Source of the DNA: Ceratodon purpureus
Taxonomy: Eukaryota > Streptophyta > Bryopsida > Pseudoditrichales > Ditrichaceae
Length of the DNA stretch: 64,000 nt
Assembly (NCBI GenBank): GCA_014871385.1
Contig: CM026431.1
Coordinates: 5,679,089 to 5,743,088, forward strand
Reading direction: 5' to 3'
A model generated the notes under the pieces. It saw only the letters and a program-made list of their open reading frames with translations, had not been told where the DNA came from and did no database searches. Made by a program: the position numbers and the translations under genes. Positions 1 through 11,052 of the stretch are shown here, in pieces; positions within the stretch are counted from its first letter, which is position 1; every line of letters starts with the position of its first letter.

Positions 1-68
1 TTAATTGCAAGCCAGTCATTCTGAAACATCAGATTATTGAGAACATATAATGCTTCAATATGGAGTAC

Positions 69-1365
69 CTGGAGTGCCATTGCCTCCTTTCGGTTTTGAA
101 TTTCCCTTCGAGCAGGTCTGGCACTACCAAAGTCCATAATTACTGCCACTGGAGGTCGGTTCCGCCGAAAGGTTAGCAACACGTTTCCAGGCTTCATATC
201 ATTGTGAGCGTATGGCGGATCATATGTATGCATGTGCTTCAGTCCTGCACATATCTGTGTCATACATGAGATGATATGGGCGTGAACAATGTACACTGAT
301 TACATCACAACAAGCAAGGGGCGTCCAGGAAACATTTCGCAAAAACACGTGGTCAAATTAATGTGACCTTGAACTAAACCCCCAACGGTCGTGAGTAATA
401 CCCTCACTATGATGCTACGGTGCCACAAGCAAAAGAACATGGTCTTCCTCTGTTCTAGAGAAAAAGGGAACAAAGCAAGAAACTGGAGAATGGAAAAAAC
501 ACGTACTTGTTGGAATATATGTAAGACAGTGATAGTGGGAAAGAATTTCTTTTCTGATTGCAAGCGATTCAACTGATCAAGCACTGTCCCGTCTCGGTAA
601 ACGGGGAACACCAGATAAGCCTCCTGATTCCACGAGCCATCATTCTGTACTCAACAACACAATCTCTTAATTTCTCATGCACTGAGCAGAATTGAAAAAC
701 TCAAACTTGAACAGAATTTGCTTCCAAGCTCTCCCCCAGCAAAGAAAGAGGTTCACGTACTTTGACACTGATGATTGAACTTTCCATAAGACGGATTAAA
801 TTGGGATGCTTGAATAGGGACGACACGTAGATCTCCTGCCTCACCAACTCCAGCAGCTCCTCAGACTGAATCAGCACCTTCTTCAACGCATACATCCCAT
901 CCTCTGCCATACCCCGAGACTAAATAATCAAGAGCAGGTCATAATCCTCAAAAGTATAACCCCCTAACGAACTCAAAATCTCCAACATCAGGAACTTCTT
1001 CGATGCTACTGTCAATTCCTAACCTACAAAATATCATTCCATTCAAAATCCTAAACCGCTTCACATCAAACAATGCTAAAACAACATAAAACACGCAATG
1101 CTTCCTTCTCCAAAACCACATGAATTCGACATCAGTGGTCAAATTCAGTCACACGGAAACGGATCAAAAACGCACCCGACACGCGAGATGGATCATGGAG
1201 GTCCTTCCTGTCCTCCCCAGGAAGCTCCTTAACCAGATACACAAACGCAAACCCTCCCTCTCCAATCTGGCGCACAATCCGAAACCGCCTTCTGTTCACC
1301 CAGACCTCTCCCCCGTGACCCACAACCGAATACAGGGCGTCCAGCCCTGACCATGTGCACCCCAT
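69..1365 (-). CDS. STK16-like serine/threonine kinase, 5' part (runs off left edge)
   Basis: Protein kinase of the plant STK16/MPSK1 group, probably membrane-tethered. Exons read on the minus strand: 1176-1365, 761-903, 507-644 and 69-254, all with GT-AG borders and matching phases (1, 0, 0); bases 1-68 are intron and the rest lies outside the window. The protein begins MGC, the usual N-myristoylation plus palmitoylation start of this family, followed by a glycine loop (GEGGFAFVYLV), the lysine of YALKKVL, a catalytic loop HNDMKPGN and the metal motif MDFGSAR. HND in place of HRD is, as I recall, normal in plant members and not decay. The C-lobe is missing only because of the window edge. The family call is confident; the exon 1/2 junction was chosen because it gives the continuous reading DPSRVSEDGMYALKK. 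Confidence 0.88.
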
Positions 1366-1639
1366 CGGCTCAAAACCCTCAGAAATCCCAGTCTGCTCAA
1401 AACCTATGATTCAGCCCCAATGCAAGTGGCTTCACGTTTCCACCGCATAGATGCACGTCACAGCACCTCTCAACTGCCACCATCGCCCGGCAATCGTCAT
1501 GGTATGGGGCTCACAACATCCACCTCCCTCGGATCTCCAAAAATGCCCAGACTTCCGATCAAAAATCTCCAAAAATCACTTCCGATCCTCGACCTCCCAC
1601 TTCAATCCTGTACATGCCCTGTCAACGTCAACACACGCC

Positions 1640-1790
1640 TACAACACCTCCAAAACCTCCAAAACTTGTGAAAACAGCAAAACCTGCAAAACCTACAAAA
1701 GCTGAGAAATTTGTGAAACCTGCCAAATCTGTGAAACTTGTGAAACCTACAAAATTTGTGAAATTTGTGAAAACCTTGTCATCTAAGCTC
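1640..1790. repeat. Imperfect 9-bp tandem repeat upstream of the kinase
   Basis: A stretch of AAAACCTNC and AAATTTGTG nonamers repeats about fifteen times just upstream of the STK16-like gene, in its likely promoter. It opens small ORFs rich in Lys-Pro-Ala and Lys-Phe-Val, which I take as by-products of the repeat and not as genes. Confidence 0.75.
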
Positions 1791-1800
1791 TACGATCTGA

Positions 1801-1960
1801 AGACAAAACCCATCTCAATTTTTTCGTAGAAAACAGAACCCATCTCAATTTTTTTTGTAGGAAACAAAATCTATCTCAATTTTTAATAGGAAACAAAACC
1901 CATCTCAATTTTTTTGTAGAAAACCGAACCCATCTCAATTTTTTGTAGGAAACAAAACCC
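1801..1960. repeat. 30-bp tandem repeat, five copies
   Basis: The core CATCTCAATTTTTT recurs at 1811, 1841, 1871 (one change), 1901 and 1931, an exact 30-bp period. Each unit ends in GTAGGAAACAAAACC or a close variant. Non-coding minisatellite upstream of the kinase gene. Confidence 0.85.
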
Positions 1961-2515
1961 AATGAAGTGCTCATCACGAAAACTACTTGAGATTTGTGAA
2001 AAATACCTTGGATGGTACTATTCTGCACATTTCGGTACCACATGCTCTGCATATCCTCCAGAAAAGGGTTAAACTATGATTGTTTGCTTTTTTTTCTCAG
2101 AAATGAAGTCTTATTCCAATCATGGGAGATGCTGGAGTTTGAGCTTCATACTACATGTCACTTGAGTGGTTTTTCATGTTTTTTTTAAAAAAAAAAAAAT
2201 TGTGGCACACTTGGCGCTTTTTGGCCCGTGGCATTGCATCAGGTAGTGAGGTGCATGCAACATCAAGTATTTGCAGCAGGTCGAACCTGAGATGGTTTAT
2301 CATGCTTTCTACAACAAACTTATATGGGGAATCTAGGATGTAGTGAACTTACTTCCACTTTTTTGGGATTTGAAAAATGACGTGAGAATATGAAGATTAG
2401 TTGTTATTAGTATTTAGTGTACCTTAGCATGTTATGAGGGTTGGCATTGGCATTGGCGTTGGTTCTAAGGCGGAGGTGAGAAAAATTTGCTCTACTGCAG
2501 AAGTTGGCATATTGA

Positions 2516-3030
2516 TCCCTAATTGGCCATAAATATATCTCACTTAATCGACTATGTTTCACCAAAAAAACAATCCAAAACTACCATTTCCAATGTAAAT
2601 AGCATGAATGACTAAAAAATCATTTTTTAAAAATCTAACCGGAAGATCTTCAACTAGATTATTGTAATAGACAGCTCAAAAAATTTCAATGTAATGGACC
2701 GTAGAGATTAGAAGATTATAGCAATTGAAATTTGAAAACAAACTTTTTTGACAGGATTTTTGACTAGGTTGAGACACTCTAACTTTTTTTTTCTTAGGTT
2801 TTTTGCATTATAGATTGTAGGGGTTTTGATGCATGTCAAAGAAGACTAAGTTAGCTAATTGTAAAAAAAATCACTCTCAAAAGTCAAGTGTAGCATTTTG
2901 AAAACAATTTTTTTATTAAGTTGAATACATAAGAATGCTAAATCATATTTCTTTCCTAGAAATTCCATTATTTAATAAAGTCCCAATTCAAATGGTCAAA
3001 GTAAAGATTGATGTCCATCCTTTCACTGGG

Positions 3031-3061
<31 letters not shown>

Positions 3062-3473
3062 AAAATAATATTTTTTCTAACTTTTATGAAGGAAAGAAGA
3101 AGTCTTTTGAGTATACTGCTCGAAACAGTGAAACAACTTTGATATTTTGTGGAGTGAACAGTATGCACTCAAAGTCGTTTTTTTTTGGGAAACCTCAAAG
3201 ATGACATCATGAAGTATTTATAGAAATATTCTTTGAGGTAATTGATATATTTAGCATGGCTGCCCGAATTGCCCATCGAGTGGTTTTTTCCACTTTGGGT
3301 ACCATAACTTTTTTAGTATATGTCCGATTGAAAAAAAAAAAAAAAATTCCCTCAAAGTTCTTGTTATGGCCTATATTCACAAAAAGTTTCAAAAAATCTC
3401 GACCTCAATTGAAGTCACAGGTACATGCCCAACTTCTAAAAAAGCTCATTTTAGGACTATTGTCCTTTAGGGA
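2516..3473. mobile_element. TTAA-type TIR element, copy A (short form)
   Basis: Starts TCCCTAATTGG after TTGA and ends CCTTTAGGGA before TTAA, so the ends are inverted repeats (TCCCTAA). Its left about 175 bp matches 44899-45055 and its right about 780 bp matches 45885-46650, including the landmarks GTAGAGATTAGAAGATTATA and TTAGCATGGCTGCCC. Compared with that copy it lacks about 830 bp in the middle. It has an internal A-tract of about 28 bases near 3030. No transposase ORF. Confidence 0.65.
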
Positions 3474-3710
3474 TTAAAATTACTATAGAGTTACCCTAAG
3501 AGTGGTTTTGAGTTTAAAAATGTATGATGACTTTTGCTTTATTGTATGAAAATATTTTACTTTAAATACTTATAAATGCTTATTGTATGAGTTTTTTTGG
3601 TCAGATAATGTAAAAGATGATTTCTTTTACTTTTCTTTTACTTTTTGGTAACATATGATCGATACAATATAAATACATTGAATGGAATCCCACTTGGAGA
3701 TACTTAGTCA
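3474..3710. repeat. 237-bp direct repeat, copy 1, with TATA box
   Basis: Nearly identical to 4729-4965, both copies 237 bp from TTAAAATT to the final GTCA. Each holds TATAAATAC in its last quarter (here TATAAATA at 3668-3675). Copy 1 abuts the right end of the TIR element at 3473 and lies upstream of the OTU-like ORF. Confidence 0.9.
3668..3675 (+). promoter_or_regulatory. Candidate TATA box in repeat copy 1
   Basis: TATAAATA within CAATATAAATACATTGAATG. The matching site in repeat copy 2 lies about 160 bp upstream of the kinase start codon, so a promoter role is plausible; here the next long ORF is the OTU-like one at 3872. Confidence 0.45.
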
Positions 3711-3768
3711 AACTCAAAAGCATAAACTCAAAAACCTTTTTTCTCTTTTATTATTTCACTTTGTAGCA

Positions 3769-4570
<802 letters not shown>

Positions 4571-4728
4571 AGTTCTTCACATGAAATTGAGGTTCTAAGT
4601 TCACAAGGGACATTGATTAGGATTTATGAAATCAAACATATATCTCTAGTTGGCAATCAAATTTCAATGAACAATGTTTAAGTTCAAGTGTGCAGTGTGC
4701 ACCTTCTGATCCTTTTATGTTACACTTT

Positions 4729-4965
4729 TTAAAATTGCTGTAAAGTTATCCCTAGAGTGGTTTTGAGTTTTAAAATGTATGATGACTTTTGCTTTATTGT
4801 ATGAATATCTTTTACTTTAAATAGTTGAAAATGTTCATGTTATGAGTTTTTTTTGTCAGATAATGTAAAAGATGATTTCTTTTACTTTTCTTTTACTTTT
4901 TGGTACCATATGATCGATACAGTATAAATACACTGAATGTCATCCCAGTTGAAGATACTTTGTCA
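4729..4965. repeat. 237-bp direct repeat, copy 2, with TATA box
   Basis: Second copy of 3474-3710, same length and orientation, ending 125 bp upstream of the kinase ATG. TATAAATA lies at 4923-4930 and a block ATGATTTCTTTTACTTTTC is shared. Being the 5' flank of the kinase ORF, it is the more likely original promoter, with copy 1 the duplicate. Confidence 0.9.
4923..4930 (+). promoter_or_regulatory. Candidate TATA box of the RCK-like kinase
   Basis: TATAAATA 160 bp upstream of the start codon at 5091, inside the 237-bp repeat. Position and context fit a core promoter; no transcription start is shown by sequence alone. Confidence 0.55.
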
Positions 4966-5090
4966 TTACCATCTTCTAAGTTGTGGTCATTTCATTCTAG
5001 GGAGCCTTGTTGCCTATGAGTTTGACCTCCGGTACTTTCATTACCTCATACTGAAAGCAGTTAGATCCGCTAGTAATATACATTTCCAAC

Positions 5091-5975
5091 ATGGAGAATT
5101 ACAAGGTAGTGAGGAAATTAGGCTGTGGAAAATACAGTATTGTTTGGGAGGCCGTTGATAAAACCACCAACAAGGTTGTGGCAATCAAAGAGCTCTTCCA
5201 AGAATACAATTCTAAAACTGAATGCATCAATTTGCCAGAATTGCAATCTCTGTTGTACTTGAACGGCCATCCTAACATTGTGGAACTCAAACATTCCATG
5301 TTTGACAACAACAAATTCTTTCTCATTTTTGAGTGCATGGACACTAATCTCCGCAAAGTCATCAATCAGTATATCATTGAAGACAAAGTATTCTCCGAAG
5401 CTGACATCCGCAACATGATGCTTCAGATCTTGCAAGCTGTGGAGTACATTCACCGAGTTGGATACCTCCATAGAGACCTGAAACCGGAGAATGTTCTAGT
5501 TTCAAAGAATGTTGTGAAGGTTGCCGATTTGGGAGCGGCCGAGGAGTTGTCGTCCGGCCCACCTTACACAACTTGTTGTGTCACATCCGGATTCTACAGT
5601 GCACCAGAGTTGATGTTAGAGAATCCAAATCACTATGGACCTGCAGTTGATATTTGGGCCGTTGGAGCCATCATGGCGGAGCTTTTTATCCTCCAACGTC
5701 TCTTCCCTGGTGCTCTTGAACTAGGACAGAAGCACCAAATTTGTTCCATGTTACAAGCTCAAAGAAAACATCAAGGGCTAGACGGAAAGAAGACATCAGA
5801 CACATGTGGTGACCATGTCCAGTCAACAAAAATAGTGGAGTCTGTGGCCTTATTGATTGACAATGCAAGTATAGAAGCCCTTGATTTGATAGCTGCTATG
5901 TGTAGTTGGTGCCCAAGTGAAAGGCCCACAGCATCAGAGGCGTTGCAACATCCATTTTTCAAGAATGACAAGTAG
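5091..5975 (+). CDS. Intronless RCK/MAK-type protein kinase with altered DFG and activation loop
   Basis: A 294-residue ORF that is nearly all kinase domain. Motifs in order: glycine loop GCGKYS (11-16), VAIK with Lys33, HRDLKPEN (127-134), VADLG (DFG replaced by Asp146-Leu-Gly), GPPYT then TTC where RCK kinases carry T-x-Y, FYSAPE where CMGC kinases have WYRAPE, and DIWAVG. Layout and the PPYT stretch match the RCK group (MAK, ICK, MOK; plant MHK), which acts in ciliary control in other eukaryotes. It lacks the C-terminal extension of full MAK proteins and has no introns, which suggests a retrocopy. Loss of the TxY tyrosine and the CMGC arginine means activation must differ, although Lys33, Asp129 and Asp146 remain, so activity is not excluded. 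The ORF is intact and follows repeat copy 2. Confidence 0.85.
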   Translation: MENYKVVRKLGCGKYSIVWEAVDKTTNKVVAIKELFQEYNSKTECINLPELQSLLYLNGHPNIVELKHSMFDNNKFFLIFECMDTNLRKVINQYIIEDKVFSEADIRNMMLQILQAVEYIHRVGYLHRDLKPENVLVSKNVVKVADLGAAEELSSGPPYTTCCVTSGFYSAPELMLENPNHYGPAVDIWAVGAIMAELFILQRLFPGALELGQKHQICSMLQAQRKHQGLDGKKTSDTCGDHVQSTKIVESVALLIDNASIEALDLIAAMCSWCPSERPTASEALQHPFFKNDK

Positions 5976-6831
5976 TGTGGGCCAAGGAGCCATTAGATCA
6001 GAAAAAACCATTAGGTAGAATTCAGTGTGTAGGTGTAGGGCAAGCTTGGTGGTGGTTGATGATCAGACAAAGCACTGATCTTTGATACATGAATTGAAAC
6101 ATACATATCACAATGGGCCACCATTTTCATGCATCAATTACTCCTCATTGGCATATTTATTAATTCATTACTATTTCTTTTTAGTAGCCTATTATTGTCA
6201 GTTCTTAGAAGTAGCTCTTATCCATTCCTTAAACTCAAACTTTTGCTCCTTATACAAAAAAATCAATAAAACTTCCAAGAAATTGAATTTTTAAAAACAC
6301 TCTAGAATTGTCATTTCAATATCAATAGCAAATTAACTAAAACCAAAGATTTCTTTAGATTTTTAGAAGTAAGATCTTATCTAGGACTTCTAGACGACCA
6401 TGAATAATAAAAATCTTCAATAGATTTTAATACAAGGATTAAAAGAATATAGAGTTTGAAGTAAAAGTAATTGTTTTTTTCCATCCTTTCCAAACAATTA
6501 TCATACATTTCAAATAACCACATATTTTAAATAAGTTGACATTCTTATTCTCACAAGAGTTTACTTTTTAACTTTGGGATATACAATAAGATTACAATAT
6601 CATTCGCTGTAATCCAATTGTATACTCCAAAGTTAAAGAGTAAACTCTAAACATATGAACTAGTTCAAAAACGAGGGAAAAGAATTCAACCCAGATTTAT
6701 AAAATTGTTCGTACACTCCTTTATTTTTAAAGCCTACTAAACTAAGTGATTTGTGGAAAGATAAACCACCAAGTAGACCATCAAAACTATAGACCAAACC
6801 TCAACGCCCCAACTTTAGGAGTGGAAGAGTG
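5976..6831. other. Intergenic, no gene seen
   Basis: 3' flank of the kinase followed by AT-rich sequence. Short ORFs here show no family resemblance. Confidence 0.7.
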
Positions 6832-7231
6832 TAAGAGCATCCCCATTGGTGCTGTATCGGTAATCCCCTAAAGGTCCACTGATGAAGAGTTATATCACAA
6901 TTACAAGTTAAGAGGAATTTTGGTCCTCCCTTAAAGAGATGACCTGTAAACGGTTTCTTTACTTGATTGTTGTGAAACTCTTTAAGAAGTTGCAAAAGGA
7001 ATCCAAATCTAAGTGTAGTAAAAATAACATAGAAAGATGAGAGTGGCCTTGAATGGGCTGAGATTTAGAGGTCGACGGCCCTTTAGAGGTCGACGGCCCT
7101 TTAGAGGTCGCAACTTGAATGAGAAAGATGTTTAGAGGTCACCACTGGGAGCTTAGAGGACACTTAAGCCTCTAACCCGAATGAAATCGGATGGAGGTTT
7201 AAGGGCTTCGGGGTTGATTGGGATGCTCTTA
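6832..7231. mobile_element. MITE with TAAGAGCATCCC termini
   Basis: 400 bp bounded by TAAGAGCATCCCCATTGG and, inverted, TTGATTGGGATGCTCTTA. The GAGCATC(C/T)CCAA terminus is common among plant MITEs. I could not find a clear flanking target duplication. An 18-bp unit (TTTAGAGGTCGACGGCCC) repeats three times inside, from 7064. No coding capacity. Confidence 0.72.
7064..7117. repeat. 18-bp tandem repeat inside the MITE, three copies
   Basis: TTTAGAGGTCGACGGCCC starts at 7064, 7082 and 7100; the third copy diverges after 9-10 bases. Confidence 0.85.
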
Positions 7232-9017
7232 TCCATCTGAAATAAAACGAAACAAATATCTTTTAGCATAACTTCTTTTGTTAAAATAAATGTGTACTAT
7301 TTTCAAAATCCTCAACCACCAGCTTCCCCACTCAATTCCCTGTAGTAGAGCTTGAGTATGTCTCCGTTAGTACTCGGGCACCTATGTCTGCATTGCCAAC
7401 CTTTAGGAAGAATCTAGAAAGAGGCCTTTAAGAAATCATCCTGAATTGAGTTGATACTCGGGTGAAAGATAATAGGAGTTGTGATCCCACCACATTGGTA
7501 ACCTAAGACATTTCCTTGAAGCACGTGACCCATATGTGCAAAAATATAGTTCCAGGTGGCGATGTTAGCCAGACATCATATGAAGGGTGCGGATATACAA
7601 AGATACATCAGATCCAAATCCTGCCCCACCTACGACCGAAATGATCAGCTTTCACTCTGGTTTGTTAGGCAATCAGGCCCAGCATATAGTCTCCAGAAAC
7701 AAGAATTTACTTTATTCTGTAGTTGTTCACCTGATTGAGTTGGGTCTAAAATGCCGCTCATTGAATGGCCTTTAAATGTGCAGTGTTACTACCTTGTGAC
7801 ATACTCCTTGAATTGGGTCCGTCAATTATAATGTAGTGATTTCAGGAAGGCTGTCTCAGAAACACGGCGATGCGTTCATGCTCGTTGTGAACAAGCAATA
7901 AAACCAGAACATCTCCGCTCTGGCTCTCTCTGGAATAACCTCGTTATCACTGCAGAGATGTTAGTCACTGCTAGGGATAGGCACCAAATAAATGCTAAAA
8001 ATCACCTGAAGACATTAAACAAGCTGGAAACATTTTTTGATTGATTTCCCGCAAACACAACTACACTAATATATCTGAGAACCAATATAAGGAAACATGG
8101 CCTAACGTGTTAAACAATTGGAAACTCTATCAAGTACTAACTCAACAATCAAAACAAGTTTACAAACTTACAGAAGATGATAGTACTGGTGGCGCTTGAG
8201 TGTTGCAAAGCAGCTATTATGATCTGGGTTGACATCCTCAGGAGTTTGCTGCTGATTCGGCAACACTAATCCAGACTCCAGATTTCCGCAACTTTGTGAT
8301 GGCAGCCATCTGTAGAAGGAAGTGATGAGATCTACCAGGCAGACACAGATTCACACCAACCTCGCACAGTGGTTGACTTCGTGAAACAGATTACACTTGA
8401 GAACGTGCAAGGCCATGGTTAACCTTCGTCAAAGAGGACGATTCATTATTCACCTCCGCAGTCTTTCCCACAGAATTGAAATCAGCACGGTACAATGGTG
8501 TGGCAGCAAGCTCCCCCTTCACAAAATTAGAAAACCATCCGGTTTCTCCGTATAGTCGTCCCGATAGAAAGTCGACTGTTCTTGATCATCGATCTTGCAG
8601 ATGTCTCTCGAACAAGCCTCTGAACACATTGGAAATGCATTACTCGCGCTTATTACAGACCTGATTGCACGTTGTGAACAAAAGTAATGATCTACTCAGT
8701 ACTCCTTTCATCTGGTTCCCATAAGAATGGCCTGGAGTACAACTTGGCATATAGTCCCTATCCTTTCGATGGAACTCTAGATGTCCGTGAATACAAGCTA
8801 TGAAAACATTCGAGCAAGTGTATCTTTTCCTCCCGCAATCCAACCTGTCAAATCACTGTTCTACTTGATCTTCGTGAGCATTGACTTCAGGACGCCAGAT
8901 TTACCCCCGCAAGATGAGGTTCTCTACATTATGGTACAGCTGTAACCAGCAATATATAATGAGGCAGTTTCCAAGAATCGACCTTCCCCGTGAATGAAGC
9001 AAATTCACTACAGACGA
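7232..9017. other. Intergenic, likely includes the ArfGAP 3' UTR
   Basis: Less AT-rich than its surroundings but without a convincing coding exon on either strand. The part next to 9018 should be 3' untranslated sequence of the minus-strand ArfGAP gene; its end point cannot be fixed. Confidence 0.55.
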
Positions 9018-10340
9018 CTATGCCTGAACAAAGTCTCCAAAATCTTCATCATCGTCATATGTTGGCTCAGATTGCTTTTCTTTGGTGACTTCAACCGCCT
9101 TCCCATAAGCATGACTAGTACCAGGCTGCGGGTTAACAGGAGACTTCAGCAAAGTTGCAGCCGAGCCGCTGGTGCGATGTTGGCTAGATCGAGGCGACCT
9201 CAATTGGAGAAAGAAGTCATCTCGCGGAGTGCTACCCACTGCACTGCTGGTTTCACTCGGTGGACTGGGAACTGTGCAGTCCGGCCCGCATCGTAGAGTT
9301 CCACGTGGTAGCAGTTTCACTTGTGGACTAACGCTTCTGATGGAAGCATCGGGGTTAACAATCTCGGACATCTGCAATCAACAAAGGTATCATGTCAGTC
9401 CCCTTCAATGGGTTGCAATTATTAACGTCAAGTTGCAATTCCTAGAATATGACTTTCCGTCATTCGCACCAAAAGGCAAACATGGCAACCCGATCATGAC
9501 CACTGTATTTATGTTTACCTGGGGTGTCACTGAAGGCGGCTCTTTCTCTTTAGAACAAAACAGCTTCCTCTCATACTTGTCACGAATCCATTTCTCCACT
9601 TCAAAATCTGGAGAGTCGGCAGTCGGACGCTGAAATATAGGAGGACCATTCTCTGCATATTGAACGATACATTCTCAACACGCAAGCCAAATCACACAAA
9701 ATAGAGACCAATTCTCACTATAATCAATTCCAATGATTACAACGAATATAGGATTGCACAGAACACCCAACAACATAATTCCATATATTTCAATCGCACT
9801 CGTAAGCTTAGATCTCAACATAATAAAGTTATCCTCGAAGCCAAAAAAAAACAAAAACTGAGTCCTAAGTGACCTAAACCCTAAACCCATCATTCATGAC
9901 AATTCAGAAACTTCAGACAATGAATGGCACTGGAATCTCGAAACAACATGACAATGAATGGCACCGGAGTTAACCTCGAAGCATAAGAACGAATCACAAC
10001 GCAATTCAAACCCTAAACTTGTCCATAAGCTCATTTCATGGATGGCAAATGCGATGATGAACGATGAAGAGACGAGCTGGCCCATAATACCTTCCCAGTA
10101 CGAATTGGCGGCCACATTCCCAATGGCGCTCATGCGATGGACCTCATCGGCGCTCCAGCGATCCAGGCCTACAGTCTTGGTGCGCGTGATGTGGGTTCCA
10201 ATAGAGCGGTGGATGCCGTAGCAGCGATTGCACAGGAACACTGCCAGAGAAATGGACGCGAAGCGTGGGTAGCGCCCCCCGCAGTCTGCACACGCATCGT
10301 TCCCCGGCCGCTTCAGCAGCAGCCGCAGCTCCTGCTCCAT
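9018..10340 (-). CDS. Small SMAP/AGD5-15-like ArfGAP
   Basis: GTPase-activating protein for Arf GTPases in membrane traffic. Exons on the minus strand are 10091-10340, 9519-9652 and 9018-9371, with GT-AG borders and continuous phase, giving 245 residues. The zinc finger is complete: Cys17, Cys20, Cys37 and Cys40, spacing C-x2-C-x16-C-x2-C. The arginine finger is Arg45 in GIHRSIGTH, and ANSYWE then EKWIRDKYERKLF complete the domain as in SMAP-type ArfGAPs. The remaining about 115 residues are Ser/Pro-rich and end in DDEDFGDFVQA. The DEDFGDF stretch fits the consensus for ligands of the gamma-adaptin/GGA ear, so recruitment to the trans-Golgi clathrin machinery is plausible (inference). It is shorter than plant AGD5. 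Start codon is the first Met before the conserved helix. Confidence 0.85.
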
Positions 10341-10502
10341 CTGTCACTGCTTCTTCTCCTTCTCTCTCTTCTCCACTCTCTCGCTGGGACTCCGATTTCT
10401 GCCTTACTGCCTCGCCATTGCGTCGCCAAACTTTTTGTCGATCGTGATTTTGCACAACAACCTTATGTTCCGGAACAGATTTCGCCAGATTTTTCGCTGC
10501 GA

Positions 10503-10556
10503 GGTTCGAACCCGGGACCTTGGACGTGCGGCGTCATTACTCTGCGTGCGGTATAA
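10503..10556 (-). other. tRNA-like segment with a Pol III B-box match (possible SINE fragment)
   Basis: Minus strand reads GTCCAAGGTCCCGGGTTCGA followed by ACCTCGC. GGTTCGAACC fits the internal B box (GGTTCGANNCC), and the preceding AACGCCGCACG-like context resembles tRNA-derived heads. No clear A box, cloverleaf or 3' acceptor pairing was found, so this is not called a tRNA gene. It lies about 165 bp upstream of the ArfGAP start. Confidence 0.4.
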
Positions 10557-10712
10557 GGGTAAGAGAAAAAGGAATCCCACCCCAATTTTCGATAGAAAAG
10601 TAATCATTTGTGAAAAAGGCACAGAAAAACGATCCAGCCAATGGCCTCTTCAAAGCCTCTTCGATTGAACTCAAAAAAAGGTTATAAGGATGGTCCCCTC
10701 AAAGTATAACTA

Positions 10713-10802
10713 AAAAGAAGGTACGTAGAATGGGCCCCACTCAAAAGAAGGTATGTAGAATGGGCCCCACTCAAAAGAAGGTATGTAGAATGGGCCCCTC
10801 AA
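10713..10802. repeat. 30-bp tandem repeat, three copies
   Basis: The unit AAAAGAAGGTATGTAGAATG followed by GGCCCCACTC starts at 10713, 10743 and 10773, with one change in the first copy. A degenerate fourth copy may precede it. Non-coding. Confidence 0.92.
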
Positions 10803-10898
10803 ATCATCATTGATCACACCGGAGAATTCAGACTCAGGAAAACAAAATATGAAGCAGCCATTTTTGAGATTCTGTTTATTGTTAAACCGGAAGTCCGG

Positions 10899-11052
10899 GT
10901 ATAGAAAGCGGGGATACACTCTGCGCCCATAATCCATTTGGAACCCTGGTATTGTGAGGTTTCTCCACCTCTCTCCAAGCTCTCTGCGAATTACAAGAAC
11001 AGTCAAGTTCGATTGACTAGGAATATAGAATTGCCCATGTAACGTCGGCATG
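10899..11052. repeat. Dispersed upstream module, copy 1
   Basis: Shares an ordered series of blocks with 60061-60239 and 60251-60417: a GGTATAnAA-GCGGGGA start, CATTTGGAACCCT, TGTGAGGT, TCTCCACCTCTCTC, GAGCTCTCTG, AGTCAAGTT, TTGACT and GTAACCTCGGCAT-like end. All three copies have the same orientation in the window and lie near gene starts. Function unknown. Confidence 0.75.

Noticed and set aside
10503..10556. Functional tRNA gene
   Set aside because: No A box, no pairing acceptor stem and no anticodon arm could be folded by eye.
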